Source of the DNA: a virus
Direction: 5' to 3' (one strand)
IMG/VR virus record: IMGVR_UViG_3300038660_000290
Span: 1 to 31,005 of that record
DNA length: 31,005 nucleotides
Shown: piece after piece, positions 4,661 through 12,043 of the stretch
How positions within the stretch are numbered: position 1 is the stretch's first letter
How the letters are laid out: each line of letters opens with the position of its first letter
The notes under the pieces: model-generated
Databases searched by the model: none
Told to the model about the DNA's origin: nothing
Seen by the model: only the letters and a program-made list of their open reading frames with translations
Program-made: the position numbers and the translations under genes

Positions 4661-6319
4661 ATGAGCACATCAGTACCAAATCCCACAACACGCGCACAAT
4701 TGGCAGTGCCATACCGCGCGTCGCCCATCCTGCACCCGGATTACATTTACTGGTCCGGTGAGTGGGAGAAGATTCGTGACGCCGAAGTAGGCGAGATCGA
4801 GGTCAAGCGTAAGCGGGAGAAATACCTGCCGAAAATGGCGACGCACGACAAGAACCAGTACGAGGCATATCTGCACCGTGCCGTGTTCTTCAACATGACG
4901 TCGCGTACCTTGAACGCCCTCTACGGAACCGTGTTCCGTCGCGCACCCAAGGTCACCGGGCTGACGCCCACTCTTACCGAAAAAGTCAAGAAGCTTACCA
5001 AGGAAGGCATGTCCCTTCACCTGATGACAAAGACGTCCGTCAAGGAAGTCCTTGCCGTCGGTCGGTACGGCATGCTTGTCGATGCGAATCCTGACGGGGC
5101 CGGAGATGCCTACGTCGCTTGCTACACCGCCGAGAACATTCTCGACTGGGAGATGGCAGAGATCAATGGGCGCTGGCAGCTTGCCAAAGTTACGTTGCGT
5201 GAAATTTACTACGACCGTGATGGACACTGGTCGCCATACGAGCACAAGTCCCGGTTCCGCATTTTGATGCTGAACGACGTGGACGGTGAGATCACCTACG
5301 AACAATTCATCTACGAAGACATTGACGCACACAACATCCCCGACATCGACCAGATGCCGGATCGAATTGTCACGCCCGAAGTACGCGGGCAAGTCCTCGA
5401 CTACATTCCGTTCATCGTGATTGGGCCGTTCACCAACTACCCAGACGTTCAGAAGCCACCGATGCTGGACATCGTCACTCTGAACTATTCCCACTACATG
5501 TCATACGCACAGTTGGAGCACGGGCGCTTCTACACCGGGAACCCGGTATACTACGCTCAGAATGATTCGGCTGTGACACCCGGCGATTACCACGTCGGGC
5601 CAGACGTGGTTTGGATTCTGGACAAGGGTGAACAGGCCGGGATCATCGAATTCAACGGTGCCGGTCTCCGGTTCCTTGAAAACGCACTGTCCTCGAAAGA
5701 GGCGCAGATCGCATCCCTTGGCGGGCGAATGATGCCGGGCTCTTCTCGCGGCGCGGCAGAAAGTGACAATTCGTTGCTCATGCAAGAGCGCAACGAACAG
5801 ACCCTGCTGTTGAACCTCGCCGATACCACGGACGAGGGCGTCACACAGATTCTTCGATGGTGGGCTGACTGGAACAACGTCAACCCATCCGTTGTATCAA
5901 AGATCACATTCGAATTGAACCGGGACTTCCTGATCAAGGATGCTGGCGCGCGCGAGTTCCGCGCAATCCACCAGATGTATGCCGACGGCGTCATCCCGGT
6001 CGAGGTGGTCTACGATTATCTCAAGCGTTTCGAAGTCATACCGGAGTGGATGGAGCGAGAAGAGTACCTTGGCCTTCTTGAAGACAGCAAGCAGTTCCCG
6101 AACATGGTGGACGTGCTGGCGAAGATGCAAAGTTTCCCTGACGCCAAGTCGATGCTGGAATACAAGGTTATGCAAGAGACAGCGCAGGCGGTGAAGCCGA
6201 CCACGAACGAACCGGCGCAGCCCGGCGTCCCGAAGCAAGCCCGTGCCGCGCAGCAGGTTGACAATCCTCCGAAGAAGGAAGAAGAGGACGAAGAAGAGCA
6301 AGGTTCTTCCGATGAATGA
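4661..6319 (+). CDS. Portal protein, DUF4055 family
   Basis: The 552-residue product matches DUF4055 phage portal-type proteins, which form the 12-fold ring at the capsid vertex through which DNA enters and leaves. Visible features are the N-terminal block around PDYIYWSGEWEKIRDAEVG, the YLPKM and RTLNALYGTVFRRAP segments (about residues 32-95), an alpha/beta core, and a charged C-terminal tail ending in an acidic run. The length fits the family. I chose ATG 4661 because the protein homology begins there. No ribosome binding site precedes it; an in-frame ATG at 4619 is possible but also lacks one. The start of the next gene overlaps its end by 8 bases. Position at the head of the structural genes fits a portal. 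Confidence 0.85.
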   Translation: MSTSVPNPTTRAQLAVPYRASPILHPDYIYWSGEWEKIRDAEVGEIEVKRKREKYLPKMATHDKNQYEAYLHRAVFFNMTSRTLNALYGTVFRRAPKVTGLTPTLTEKVKKLTKEGMSLHLMTKTSVKEVLAVGRYGMLVDANPDGAGDAYVACYTAENILDWEMAEINGRWQLAKVTLREIYYDRDGHWSPYEHKSRFRILMLNDVDGEITYEQFIYEDIDAHNIPDIDQMPDRIVTPEVRGQVLDYIPFIVIGPFTNYPDVQKPPMLDIVTLNYSHYMSYAQLEHGRFYTGNPVYYAQNDSAVTPGDYHVGPDVVWILDKGEQAGIIEFNGAGLRFLENALSSKEAQIASLGGRMMPGSSRGAAESDNSLLMQERNEQTLLLNLADTTDEGVTQILRWWADWNNVNPSVVSKITFELNRDFLIKDAGAREFRAIHQMYADGVIPVEVVYDYLKRFEVIPEWMEREEYLGLLEDSKQFPNMVDVLAKMQSFPDAKSMLEYKVMQETAQAVKPTTNEPAQPGVPKQARAAQQVDNPPKKEEEDEEEQGSSDE

Positions 6320-6599
6320 AGATATCAAGAACCTGTCGCGTAAGGCCGACCGAATAATTTCCCTTCTGGAAGTTCTGGTTCTTCAAAACGAACGTGGGAC
6401 GTATACCTACGACGATGACGAAGACGAAGAAGAACGGCCTATACCCATCCTCTCACCGATCATGCCAAGCTTCCCAGAGACTTGGCCTGAGAACAAACCG
6501 ACAACATGCCCATCATGCGGAATGGAATTCAAAGGCGTTATGGGATACGCCTGCTCTAAGGTCGGATGCCCGATGGGTGTCGGACCAACCACGTGCTGA
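6312..6599 (+). CDS. Hypothetical protein (95 aa) with C-terminal zinc ribbon
   Basis: The first 25 residues look helical, then comes an acidic run (DDDEDEEER) and a proline-rich linker. The C-terminus has CPSCGMEF and a later ACSKVGC, a four-cysteine zinc-ribbon pattern. The start at 6312 overlaps the portal stop by 8 bases, suggesting coupled translation. I do not recognise it as a named family. Its place between portal and scaffold suggests a head-assembly or packaging accessory. Confidence 0.7.
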   Translation: MNEDIKNLSRKADRIISLLEVLVLQNERGTYTYDDDEDEEERPIPILSPIMPSFPETWPENKPTTCPSCGMEFKGVMGYACSKVGCPMGVGPTTC

Positions 6600-6600
6600 C

Positions 6601-6813
6601 ATGACAAAGGTTGGACTGAATCCTGACTTTGCGGACTGGGACGAAATGGACCTAGACGCACTCGAAATCGTGGAAGAGTTTTACGACGGCACTGTATCTT
6701 TTGATGAGTTGAAGGCGATTGTTGGCACCGATGCAGCGCAATCTATCATAGATCGCATGACCGAAGATGGCTACGATACAGCGGAACTCTTTGATAATCC
6801 AGAATATTTCTAA
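6601..6813 (+). CDS. Hypothetical acidic protein (70 aa)
   Basis: A small, strongly acidic protein (many D and E) with helix-forming segments and no cysteines. It begins one base after the stop of the preceding gene, so it is part of the portal operon. No ribosome binding site of note is seen. Function unknown. Confidence 0.65.
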   Translation: MTKVGLNPDFADWDEMDLDALEIVEEFYDGTVSFDELKAIVGTDAAQSIIDRMTEDGYDTAELFDNPEYF

Positions 6814-6835
6814 AGGCAAGAAAATAATTACCCGT

Positions 6836-6887
6836 ATGACCCGTTTTTGTGCTTGACCTTGACTTTAGGCTCAAGATCGGTTATCAA
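6836..6887 (+). promoter_or_regulatory. Promoter with upstream ATGACCCGTTTTT box, upstream of the scaffold gene
   Basis: TTGACT (6859-6864) and TATCAA (6882-6887) are 17 bases apart. The upstream word ATGACCCGTTTTT (6836-6848) is identical to one at 13920-13932 ahead of the tail tube promoter, and the two promoters agree at about two thirds of positions from -35 to -10. The repetition supports a real element. Confidence 0.65.
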
Positions 6888-6915
6888 TGTGAACATCGAC
6901 GCTAAATCTGCGTTG

Positions 6916-6946
6916 AGGCACGACCACCGACACTATGTGCCTTTTT
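6916..6946 (+). terminator. Terminator or attenuator in the scaffold leader
   Basis: AGGCAC (6916-6921) and GTGCCT (6937-6942) pair around a 15-base loop and run into five T residues (6942-6946). It lies downstream of the promoter at 6859, so it could end upstream transcripts or attenuate the new one. Confidence 0.5.
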
Positions 6947-6960
6947 GTAGATCATGACAC

Positions 6961-7027
6961 GGAGGGTCCCACCTCCATCTGGCACCGGGGGTGCTGGTTC
7001 ACTTTAAGGGCTCACCACGGGGTGGTG
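6961..7027 (+). promoter_or_regulatory. Structured leader: three consecutive hairpins before the scaffold gene
   Basis: Three short stems follow one another: GGAGG/CCTCC (6961-6976), GGCACC/GGTGCT (6981-6995) and CACCAC/GTGGTG (7013-7027). The last ends 10 bases before the ATG, and no Shine-Dalgarno sequence lies between. It may control translation of the scaffold gene. Confidence 0.4.
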
Positions 7028-7037
7028 TGTAAATCAA

Positions 7038-7844
7038 ATGGCAAAACTCACATACGACTCCTTGTCCGACATTCCGGAAGACCTCCGCGAAGCTGCCAAG
7101 GAAGGCGAAGACGGCAAGTACGTCGTCAACGTAACACTCGCCGAGAAGGTCAAGGAATTTCGCGACAAGAACATCGCGATTGCCCAAGAGCGCGACAACA
7201 TGAGCGCAGCCCTCTCGCAGTACGAGCAAGTCACAGGGGTCGCACTGCCTGACCTCGAAGAAGGCAAGCTCACCGATTTCGCAAAAGCCCTCGAAGGGTT
7301 GCGCGAGACGAAGAAGAAAGTTGAAGACGGCAAGCTCGTCGAAGAGACTTCGCTGGAAGAAGCTGCTGCGAACCGCGTCACGGAAGTGACCACATCGTTC
7401 AAGACGCAGCTTGCCGAAATGGCGAAGGATCGTGACGTCCACAAGCAAGCCCGCGACGCCGCTGAGAATCGTGCTGAGGCGATGCAAGTGGAAAATGCAA
7501 TCCGTCTAGCGGCGTCCGATCCGGACATCGCAATGATCGACAAAGCGGTTTCGTTCGTCATGCCGAAGGCACAGACAACGTTCCGTGTTGATGAAGGGAA
7601 GATCGTTCCCAAGGCTGGCGATGGCACTGTCATCTACGGCTCGGACGGTGTCACCCCGATGTCGATGAAAGAATGGCTGCTCAAAGAGCGCGACGAGAAC
7701 GACTTCCTGTTCCGTGGTGCAAAGGGCGGCGGCGCTTCTGGAAACGGTGATACCGCTCCGGGTCGCATCACGCAGGCGGAACTCGACAAGATGTCGCCGC
7801 AGCAAAAGATGCAATGGGCTCGGAAGAACCAGAAGGCAGCGTAA
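7038..7844 (+). CDS. Capsid scaffolding protein (putative)
   Basis: The 268-residue protein is rich in charged residues and alanine with a long predicted coiled coil (about residues 35-160), little aromatic content and a glycine-rich linker (GAKGGGASGNG) before a basic helical C-terminus ending in QWARKNQKAA. This is the usual make-up of phage scaffolds, which guide capsid shell assembly and bind the shell through a basic C-terminal helix. It lies directly upstream of the major capsid gene, the canonical position. There is no obvious ribosome binding site; the leader is heavily structured. Confidence 0.8.
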   Translation: MAKLTYDSLSDIPEDLREAAKEGEDGKYVVNVTLAEKVKEFRDKNIAIAQERDNMSAALSQYEQVTGVALPDLEEGKLTDFAKALEGLRETKKKVEDGKLVEETSLEEAAANRVTEVTTSFKTQLAEMAKDRDVHKQARDAAENRAEAMQVENAIRLAASDPDIAMIDKAVSFVMPKAQTTFRVDEGKIVPKAGDGTVIYGSDGVTPMSMKEWLLKERDENDFLFRGAKGGGASGNGDTAPGRITQAELDKMSPQQKMQWARKNQKAA

Positions 7845-7851
7845 CAAACGC

Positions 7852-7878
7852 GGTGGGGCGATGTCCCATCGCCCCGCC
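7852..7878 (+). terminator. Strong GC-rich hairpin between scaffold and capsid genes
   Basis: GGTGGGGCGAT (7852-7862) pairs with ATCGCCCCGCC (7868-7878), an 11-bp stem with loop GTCCC and one G-T pair. There is no T-run, so it may be a weak terminator or an mRNA-stabilising element. The remaining 150 bases up to the capsid gene form a leader in which I see one more small hairpin (CCCAC/GTGGG near 7892) but no convincing promoter. Confidence 0.55.
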
Positions 7879-8025
7879 CCGACCTGATCCCCCACGGTGT
7901 GGGTACCGATCACAAATACCTCTGGCTTCCATGGGCTGAGTTGGAGGGTTGCTTTCAGACTCGGGAGTTTGTTTCACGGCCCTTAAATATGAGACACACA
8001 AACCGAAAGTTTAGGAGACACGAAA

Positions 8026-8952
8026 GTGATCACTCTTTTTGAAGCATCCAAGCTCAACCCCGGTGATGTTCTTCGGAACACCATCATTGAGCACTTCGCT
8101 CGCACGAGCGACCTGCTTCGCGTCACCCAGTTCATCAACGTTTCTGGCGGCGCGTACGTTTACAACATGGAAGGCAGCCTGCCGGGCGTAGCGTTCCGTG
8201 GTGTTGGTGAAGGCTACACGGCCTCTGCCGGAATCATGAACCCTGAGACTGAGCGCCTGCGCATCTCCGGTGGTGACCTTGACGTCGATCTCGCGACGTT
8301 GAAGTTCACTGACGAAGACGTCCGTGGTGCACACGAACTCAAGAAGGTCAAGGCTCTGTCCCTGACCATCGGCGCGAAGATGATCAACGGTGACTCGCTC
8401 GCCGATCCTCGCGAGTTCGACGGCCTCCGCGTTCGCATCACAGGCGATCAGCTTCTCGAAGCAGGCGCGACCAACGGCGGTGACCCGCTGACGATCACCA
8501 ACCTGCGGAACCTGATCGACCAAGTGGACGATCCGACCCACCTTCTGATGTCGAAGAAGATGCGCAACCTGCTCTCCGCAGCCGCAACTGACCCGGCTGT
8601 TGGTGGATACATCACTTACACCCAAGACGAGTTCGGTCGTCGTGTGACGCAATTTGATGGCCTGCCCATCATCGTTGTTGACTACGACTCGAACGGTGAC
8701 CAGATCATCGACTTCAACGAAGTCGGCATCGGTGGTGCCACAGCGACGGCGACGTCGATCTACTGTGTCAACATGGGTGACGAAGGCGTCACCGGTCTGC
8801 AAAACGGCATCATGGAAGTCCGCGACCTCGGCGAACTCCAAGAGCGTCCGGTCATGCGGACACGTGTCGAATGGCTCGTTGGCATGGCAGTCATGCACGG
8901 TCGTGCGGCAGCCCGTCTCCGTGGCATCAGCAACGCAGCGGTTGTCAAGTAA
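8026..8952 (+). CDS. Major capsid protein, HK97 fold
   Basis: This is the shell protein. The 308-residue product begins at GTG with AGGAG (8013-8017) 8 bases upstream. The N-terminus (TLFEASKL then IIEHF) and the blocks YNMEGSLPGVAFRGVGEGY and ISGGDLDVD match a widespread group of siphophage major capsid proteins with the HK97 fold. Later parts include MSKKMRNLL and the conserved LPIIVVDYD segment. The length is typical for a capsid protein without a prohead delta domain, consistent with a separate scaffold gene upstream. The gene is followed by a strong hairpin. Confidence 0.9.
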   Translation: MITLFEASKLNPGDVLRNTIIEHFARTSDLLRVTQFINVSGGAYVYNMEGSLPGVAFRGVGEGYTASAGIMNPETERLRISGGDLDVDLATLKFTDEDVRGAHELKKVKALSLTIGAKMINGDSLADPREFDGLRVRITGDQLLEAGATNGGDPLTITNLRNLIDQVDDPTHLLMSKKMRNLLSAAATDPAVGGYITYTQDEFGRRVTQFDGLPIIVVDYDSNGDQIIDFNEVGIGGATATATSIYCVNMGDEGVTGLQNGIMEVRDLGELQERPVMRTRVEWLVGMAVMHGRAAARLRGISNAAVVK

Positions 8953-8959
8953 TCCCAAC

Positions 8960-8982
8960 TGAGGGGGCGTGAGGCCCCCTCA
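8960..8982 (+). terminator. Hairpin after the major capsid gene
   Basis: TGAGGGGGC (8960-8968) pairs perfectly with GCCCCCTCA (8974-8982) around a 5-base loop, 8 bases after the capsid stop codon. No T-run follows. It may reduce read-through or protect the capsid mRNA 3' end. Confidence 0.6.
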
Positions 8983-9034
8983 CAACCCCTCAGATCAGGT
9001 TACACGACCTCTCAGAAATTAGGAGACTTTCCAC

Positions 9035-9538
9035 ATGGCTCGTTCCGCAGTCAACTACTCTTACGAAGCAGACCTCGCTTTCCAAGCGCCGGGTACTGCC
9101 GCAGTCACCGCAACCGCAGTCGTTGACCCGACAGCAGTCGCCGTGACCGACAACAACCAGTTCAAGACCGCAACCGGCCTTGATCTTGCATCCCTTGACA
9201 AGCTTGCCAATGTCCGCTCCGGCGATCAGAAGAACAAGCTTGGTGGCGAGAAGTACGACATCGTTGTCGTTGTCTCGGCTCTTGACCTCGCAGACGCAGA
9301 CGAAACCTACGGTTTCAATGTCTACGTTGGTGCAGCAGCAGACGGCAACGCCGGTGCTCTGGTCGGCTCCATTGCCGGTGTCACGCAGGCGGGTCAGTAC
9401 GTGATCCCCGTTGATGCAAACACTGCTGAACTTCTCGATGCAGACCGCGAAGAGATCGCTCTCGAAGTGGCCGTCGGCGGCACCACGCCAAGCATCACGT
9501 TCAGCGCGTGGCTGGCATACGGCAGCAAGGCTGCCTAA
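9035..9538 (+). CDS. Putative head decoration or structural protein (167 aa)
   Basis: The 167-residue product is rich in Ala, Val, Thr and Asp with alternating beta-type segments and no cysteine, which is common in capsid decoration or minor structural proteins. AGGAG lies 9 bases upstream of the ATG. It has its own hairpins on both sides and lies directly after the major capsid gene. A named family is not recognised. The context favours a highly expressed virion protein. Confidence 0.65.
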   Translation: MARSAVNYSYEADLAFQAPGTAAVTATAVVDPTAVAVTDNNQFKTATGLDLASLDKLANVRSGDQKNKLGGEKYDIVVVVSALDLADADETYGFNVYVGAAADGNAGALVGSIAGVTQAGQYVIPVDANTAELLDADREEIALEVAVGGTTPSITFSAWLAYGSKAA

Positions 9539-9561
9539 GCCAAGCGCCTAACGAAAAATGG

Positions 9562-9582
9562 GGGAGCCTTCGGGCTCCCTTT
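9562..9582 (+). terminator. Rho-independent terminator with TTCG tetraloop
   Basis: GGGAGCC (9562-9568) and GGCTCCC (9573-9579) form a stem closed by a TTCG tetraloop and followed by TTT. It is 23 bases after the stop codon and is the clearest terminator of the head region apart from the one at 10308. Confidence 0.75.
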
Positions 9583-9608
9583 CACCAATTTAAGCCGGAG
9601 ACCCGACA

Positions 9609-10262
9609 ATGGCTGGTAAGAACAACTTCAACGCAACCACCATGGACGCATCTGTATACGACGCAGATGGTGCCTTGATCAAAACCACGCGACCCAACGC
9701 GCGAGAGCTTGTTGCCACAGGCAATTTCTTCTGGAAGACGGAAGACATCGGCAAGTCCCGCACGGAAGAACAGGGTCCCGAAAACCCCGCCGCCGAACGC
9801 TGTGTTGTCTATGCCAAGGCAACTGGCGAAGCTGTCGAAGTGGTCCGCGCCAATGCACGTGACCTCGTAACCACCGGCAAGTACACATGGGCTCCGGCGC
9901 ACGTGGAGAAGACTTCCGAAGCAGATGACTCCGAACAGGCCGATGACGCTGATGACGAAGGCTCCGCAGACGCCCACGTCGCAACCACAGAGGTTGTGCC
10001 GACGACCAAGGAACCCACGGCGGATGACCCTCTCGACCCGATGAACAGCCCTCTTCACGAGATTGCTGCGCGGGTGACCGGCGATGCAGACGTCAAGGCT
10101 TACCTTGACGGTTTCACCGAGGACAACCTCCGTGACATGGCTGCACAACGCTACGGCGAGAAGGTACATCATCGCGCCTCGAAGGACACCATCATCGCAA
10201 AAATGATGGAACTGGAAGAGGCCAAGCTGGATGCAGATGTCGGCGTCGCCGACGAAGTATAA
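9609..10262 (+). CDS. Head-region protein with two tandem modules (217 aa)
   Basis: The protein contains the same module twice: residues 16-48 and 67-99 share the pattern VY....G......R.NAR(E/D)LV.TG(N/K)..W. A related copy forms the N-terminus of the gene at 10437. The middle (about 100-140) is acidic and disordered. The C-terminal 60 residues (FTEDNLRDMAAQRYG to IIAKMMELEE) look like a small helical HeH/Rho-N/SAP-type domain of the kind found in phage head proteins. GGAG precedes the ATG. The role is unknown; a capsid-vertex or head-completion function is plausible by position. Confidence 0.65.
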   Translation: MAGKNNFNATTMDASVYDADGALIKTTRPNARELVATGNFFWKTEDIGKSRTEEQGPENPAAERCVVYAKATGEAVEVVRANARDLVTTGKYTWAPAHVEKTSEADDSEQADDADDEGSADAHVATTEVVPTTKEPTADDPLDPMNSPLHEIAARVTGDADVKAYLDGFTEDNLRDMAAQRYGEKVHHRASKDTIIAKMMELEEAKLDADVGVADEV

Positions 10263-10307
10263 GGCTTTCGCCAGACGCGAAACACAGCGACAAATCACCG
10301 CAATTAG

Positions 10308-10342
10308 ATGGCGGGGCGGAACTAATTTCGCCCCGCCATTTT
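10308..10342 (+). terminator. Strong rho-independent terminator
   Basis: An 11-bp perfect stem ATGGCGGGGCG (10308-10318) / CGCCCCGCCAT (10329-10339) with a 10-base A/T-rich loop runs into TTTT (10339-10342). It is the strongest terminator in the window and separates 9609-10262 from the next transcription unit, which has its own promoter. Confidence 0.85.
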
Positions 10343-10377
10343 GCATTTAAGGGGATGGAATACACAACCGCCGGGGC

Positions 10378-10406
10378 GTGACATCCTTGCAACTTTGTGA
10401 TATGGT
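10378..10406 (+). promoter_or_regulatory. Promoter upstream of 10437
   Basis: GTGACA (10378-10383) and TATGGT (10401-10406) are exactly 17 bases apart and lie between a strong terminator and the next gene. The string GTGATATG at the -10 box also occurs at the -10 region of the promoter at 22729. Confidence 0.55.
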
Positions 10407-10436
10407 CATCCTACAACTGAACTTATGGAGACAGGC

Positions 10437-10694
10437 ATGTTTTACAAGCGCGTCTATTCCCCCGAAGGCGAACCTTTCGACGTCCCCACAGCGCGGGCAA
10501 ACGATCTGATTCTCCAAGACGGCTGGACACAACAAAAGCCCGAGACGGAGAAGACCGTTTCGAAGGCCAAGAAGACTCGGTCGCGCAAAAAGACGCAGCC
10601 GGTCGTGGAAGAAGTCATTGAGACGGTCGAAGAACCGGTAGAGGCTGAGGAAAAGGAATTCTTTTTCGGTGACGAGCCTGCTGCTGACCGTTGA
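10437..10694 (+). CDS. Small protein with the same module as 9609-10262 (85 aa)
   Basis: The first 30 residues (RVYSPEGEPFDVPTARANDL) repeat the module found twice in the preceding gene. The rest is a lysine-rich then glutamate-rich tail, probably disordered. The start at 10437 is preferred to an in-frame ATG at 10425 because GGAG (10427-10430) lies at normal distance from 10437 and would be inside the longer reading frame. A promoter and terminator upstream make it the first gene of a new unit. Function unknown. Confidence 0.7.
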   Translation: MFYKRVYSPEGEPFDVPTARANDLILQDGWTQQKPETEKTVSKAKKTRSRKKTQPVVEEVIETVEEPVEAEEKEFFFGDEPAADR

Positions 10695-10720
10695 CCCGCG
10701 AAGACGGAAAAATCCCCACT

Positions 10721-11140
10721 ATGTATAACCCTGATACAGACCACCACTCCGCAGCGAGTGGGATGGTCAACCTTTTCCTGATGAACGAATTTCGTGATCT
10801 CCGCAAGGGGATGGAGAATCGTGACGAAACGCTCCGCGCCGCCATTGACGGCGTCCGGGAAAGCGTGAACGTATTGTCCGCCAAGGCCGACCGCTCTCAG
10901 AGCGACGTCGATTCTATGCGTGGCGATATGGAGACGTTGCAAAAAGACGTTTCGGCTGTGCGGGGAGATGTTGACGTAATCTTGGATGAGCGAAAGATCG
11001 AGGGCGTGATGCGATCATCTGCTTGGTCTGGACCGAGCAAGATCATCAACACCGTGGCTATCGTCGGCGCAGGTGCGGGTGGTCTGTGGGCAATCCTACA
11101 GTTCTGGCCCGTGATTATCGCAGCCTTGGCTGCGCTGTAA
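10721..11140 (+). CDS. Coiled-coil protein with C-terminal membrane segment (139 aa)
   Basis: The N-terminal two thirds is a charged coiled coil (about residues 15-95) and the C-terminus is hydrophobic (NTVAIVGAGAGGLWAILQF and WPVIIAALAAL), consistent with one or two membrane helices. I start it at ATG 10721. An in-frame TTG at 10691 that overlaps the previous stop codon (TTGA) could give 149 residues. A holin-like, superinfection or membrane-anchor role could be imagined, but no family is recognised, and its position between head genes and phoH is odd for lysis. Confidence 0.65.
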   Translation: MYNPDTDHHSAASGMVNLFLMNEFRDLRKGMENRDETLRAAIDGVRESVNVLSAKADRSQSDVDSMRGDMETLQKDVSAVRGDVDVILDERKIEGVMRSSAWSGPSKIINTVAIVGAGAGGLWAILQFWPVIIAALAAL

Positions 11141-11224
11141 CCACCCATGAAAGTTCACACGACATACCGCTGATCCACACCCCGGTCAGCGCACGCTATC
11201 TTTATGTCTATAGGAGAATACTAT

Positions 11225-12040
11225 ATGGACAACCACTTCGATCTGAATAATCCCGATCAGAGTGAAAAGGCGTTCCGTCGCCAAAAGCGCAAGCAGGAAA
11301 AGACGGAAAAGCAGAGCCGCCGCAACCCGAAGCCAATCGAGGCACGCGGCGAATCGCAGAAAGAATACATCAAAAGCATCCACCACAACGAACTAACGTT
11401 CGCCGTCGGTCCTGCCGGGGTCGGTAAGACATACGTCCCATCTCGTATCTTTGGGCAGATGATTGCCGAAGGTCAGATCGACAAGCTGTACCTTGCCCGC
11501 CCGAACGTGGCAAAATCAAAGCACCGCATGGGGTTCCTCCCCGGCACCGCCGAAGAGAAGACAGCACCGTGGCTTGTACCAGTGTTGGAAGGGCTCAAGG
11601 ACTCCATGGCCCCCGCACTTCTGGAACGCCTCCGCCGTGAAGGAAAGATTGAGATTGTTCCATACGAATTCATGCAAGGCCGAACGTTCGCAAACGCCGC
11701 ATGGATCGTGGACGAGGCCGAGAACTTGGACCTCGACGATCTATACATCACGCTGACGCGTCAAGGTGAGAACCTCAAAGCGGTTATCTCTGGCGACATC
11801 CGCCAGTCCCGTATCAACAACAGCGGACTGGCACAAGTCGTTGCCATGGGTGAACAGGCGCAAATGGAGAGCGTTGGTGTCGTTCGTTTCGGCGAAGACG
11901 AAGTCGTTCGGTCCCGTCAGGCGCGCCAGTGGGTTCGGGCTTTCAACCGTGTCAACTTGTCTGATGTGCCAAATTGTGGTATGGATGAGGTTCAAAGTTT
12001 TCAAAGCGGACTGCCGAACTTCCTGCGGAAGGATGACTGA
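11225..12040 (+). CDS. phoH: PhoH-like ATPase
   Basis: PhoH proteins are P-loop ATPases common in marine phages; some have been linked to RNA helicase or phosphate-stress functions, but the role in phages is not settled. The 271-residue product has Walker A GPAGVGKT (62-69), Walker B VDEAEN (162-167), the MQGRTF segment (150-155) and SGDIRQ (189-194), all in family order. A basic coiled N-terminus of about 45 residues precedes the domain. The start at 11225 has AGGAG (11212-11216) 8 bases upstream. It is unusual that the gene lies inside the virion structural operon. Confidence 0.93.
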   Translation: MDNHFDLNNPDQSEKAFRRQKRKQEKTEKQSRRNPKPIEARGESQKEYIKSIHHNELTFAVGPAGVGKTYVPSRIFGQMIAEGQIDKLYLARPNVAKSKHRMGFLPGTAEEKTAPWLVPVLEGLKDSMAPALLERLRREGKIEIVPYEFMQGRTFANAAWIVDEAENLDLDDLYITLTRQGENLKAVISGDIRQSRINNSGLAQVVAMGEQAQMESVGVVRFGEDEVVRSRQARQWVRAFNRVNLSDVPNCGMDEVQSFQSGLPNFLRKDD

Positions 12041-12043
12041 CAC

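Noticed and set aside
6243-6311. Earlier start for the zinc-ribbon gene within the portal gene
   Set aside because: The extra codons are the portal sequence read in another frame (basic, low complexity); ATG 6312 at the portal stop is more plausible.
8011-8025. Promoter for the major capsid gene in 7879-8025
   Set aside because: I looked for TTGAC-like and TATAAT-like boxes at 16-18 bases and found no acceptable pair.
8011-8958. Minus-strand frame of 315 codons opposite the major capsid gene
   Set aside because: Covers the capsid gene almost exactly and has no recognisable motif; a shadow frame.
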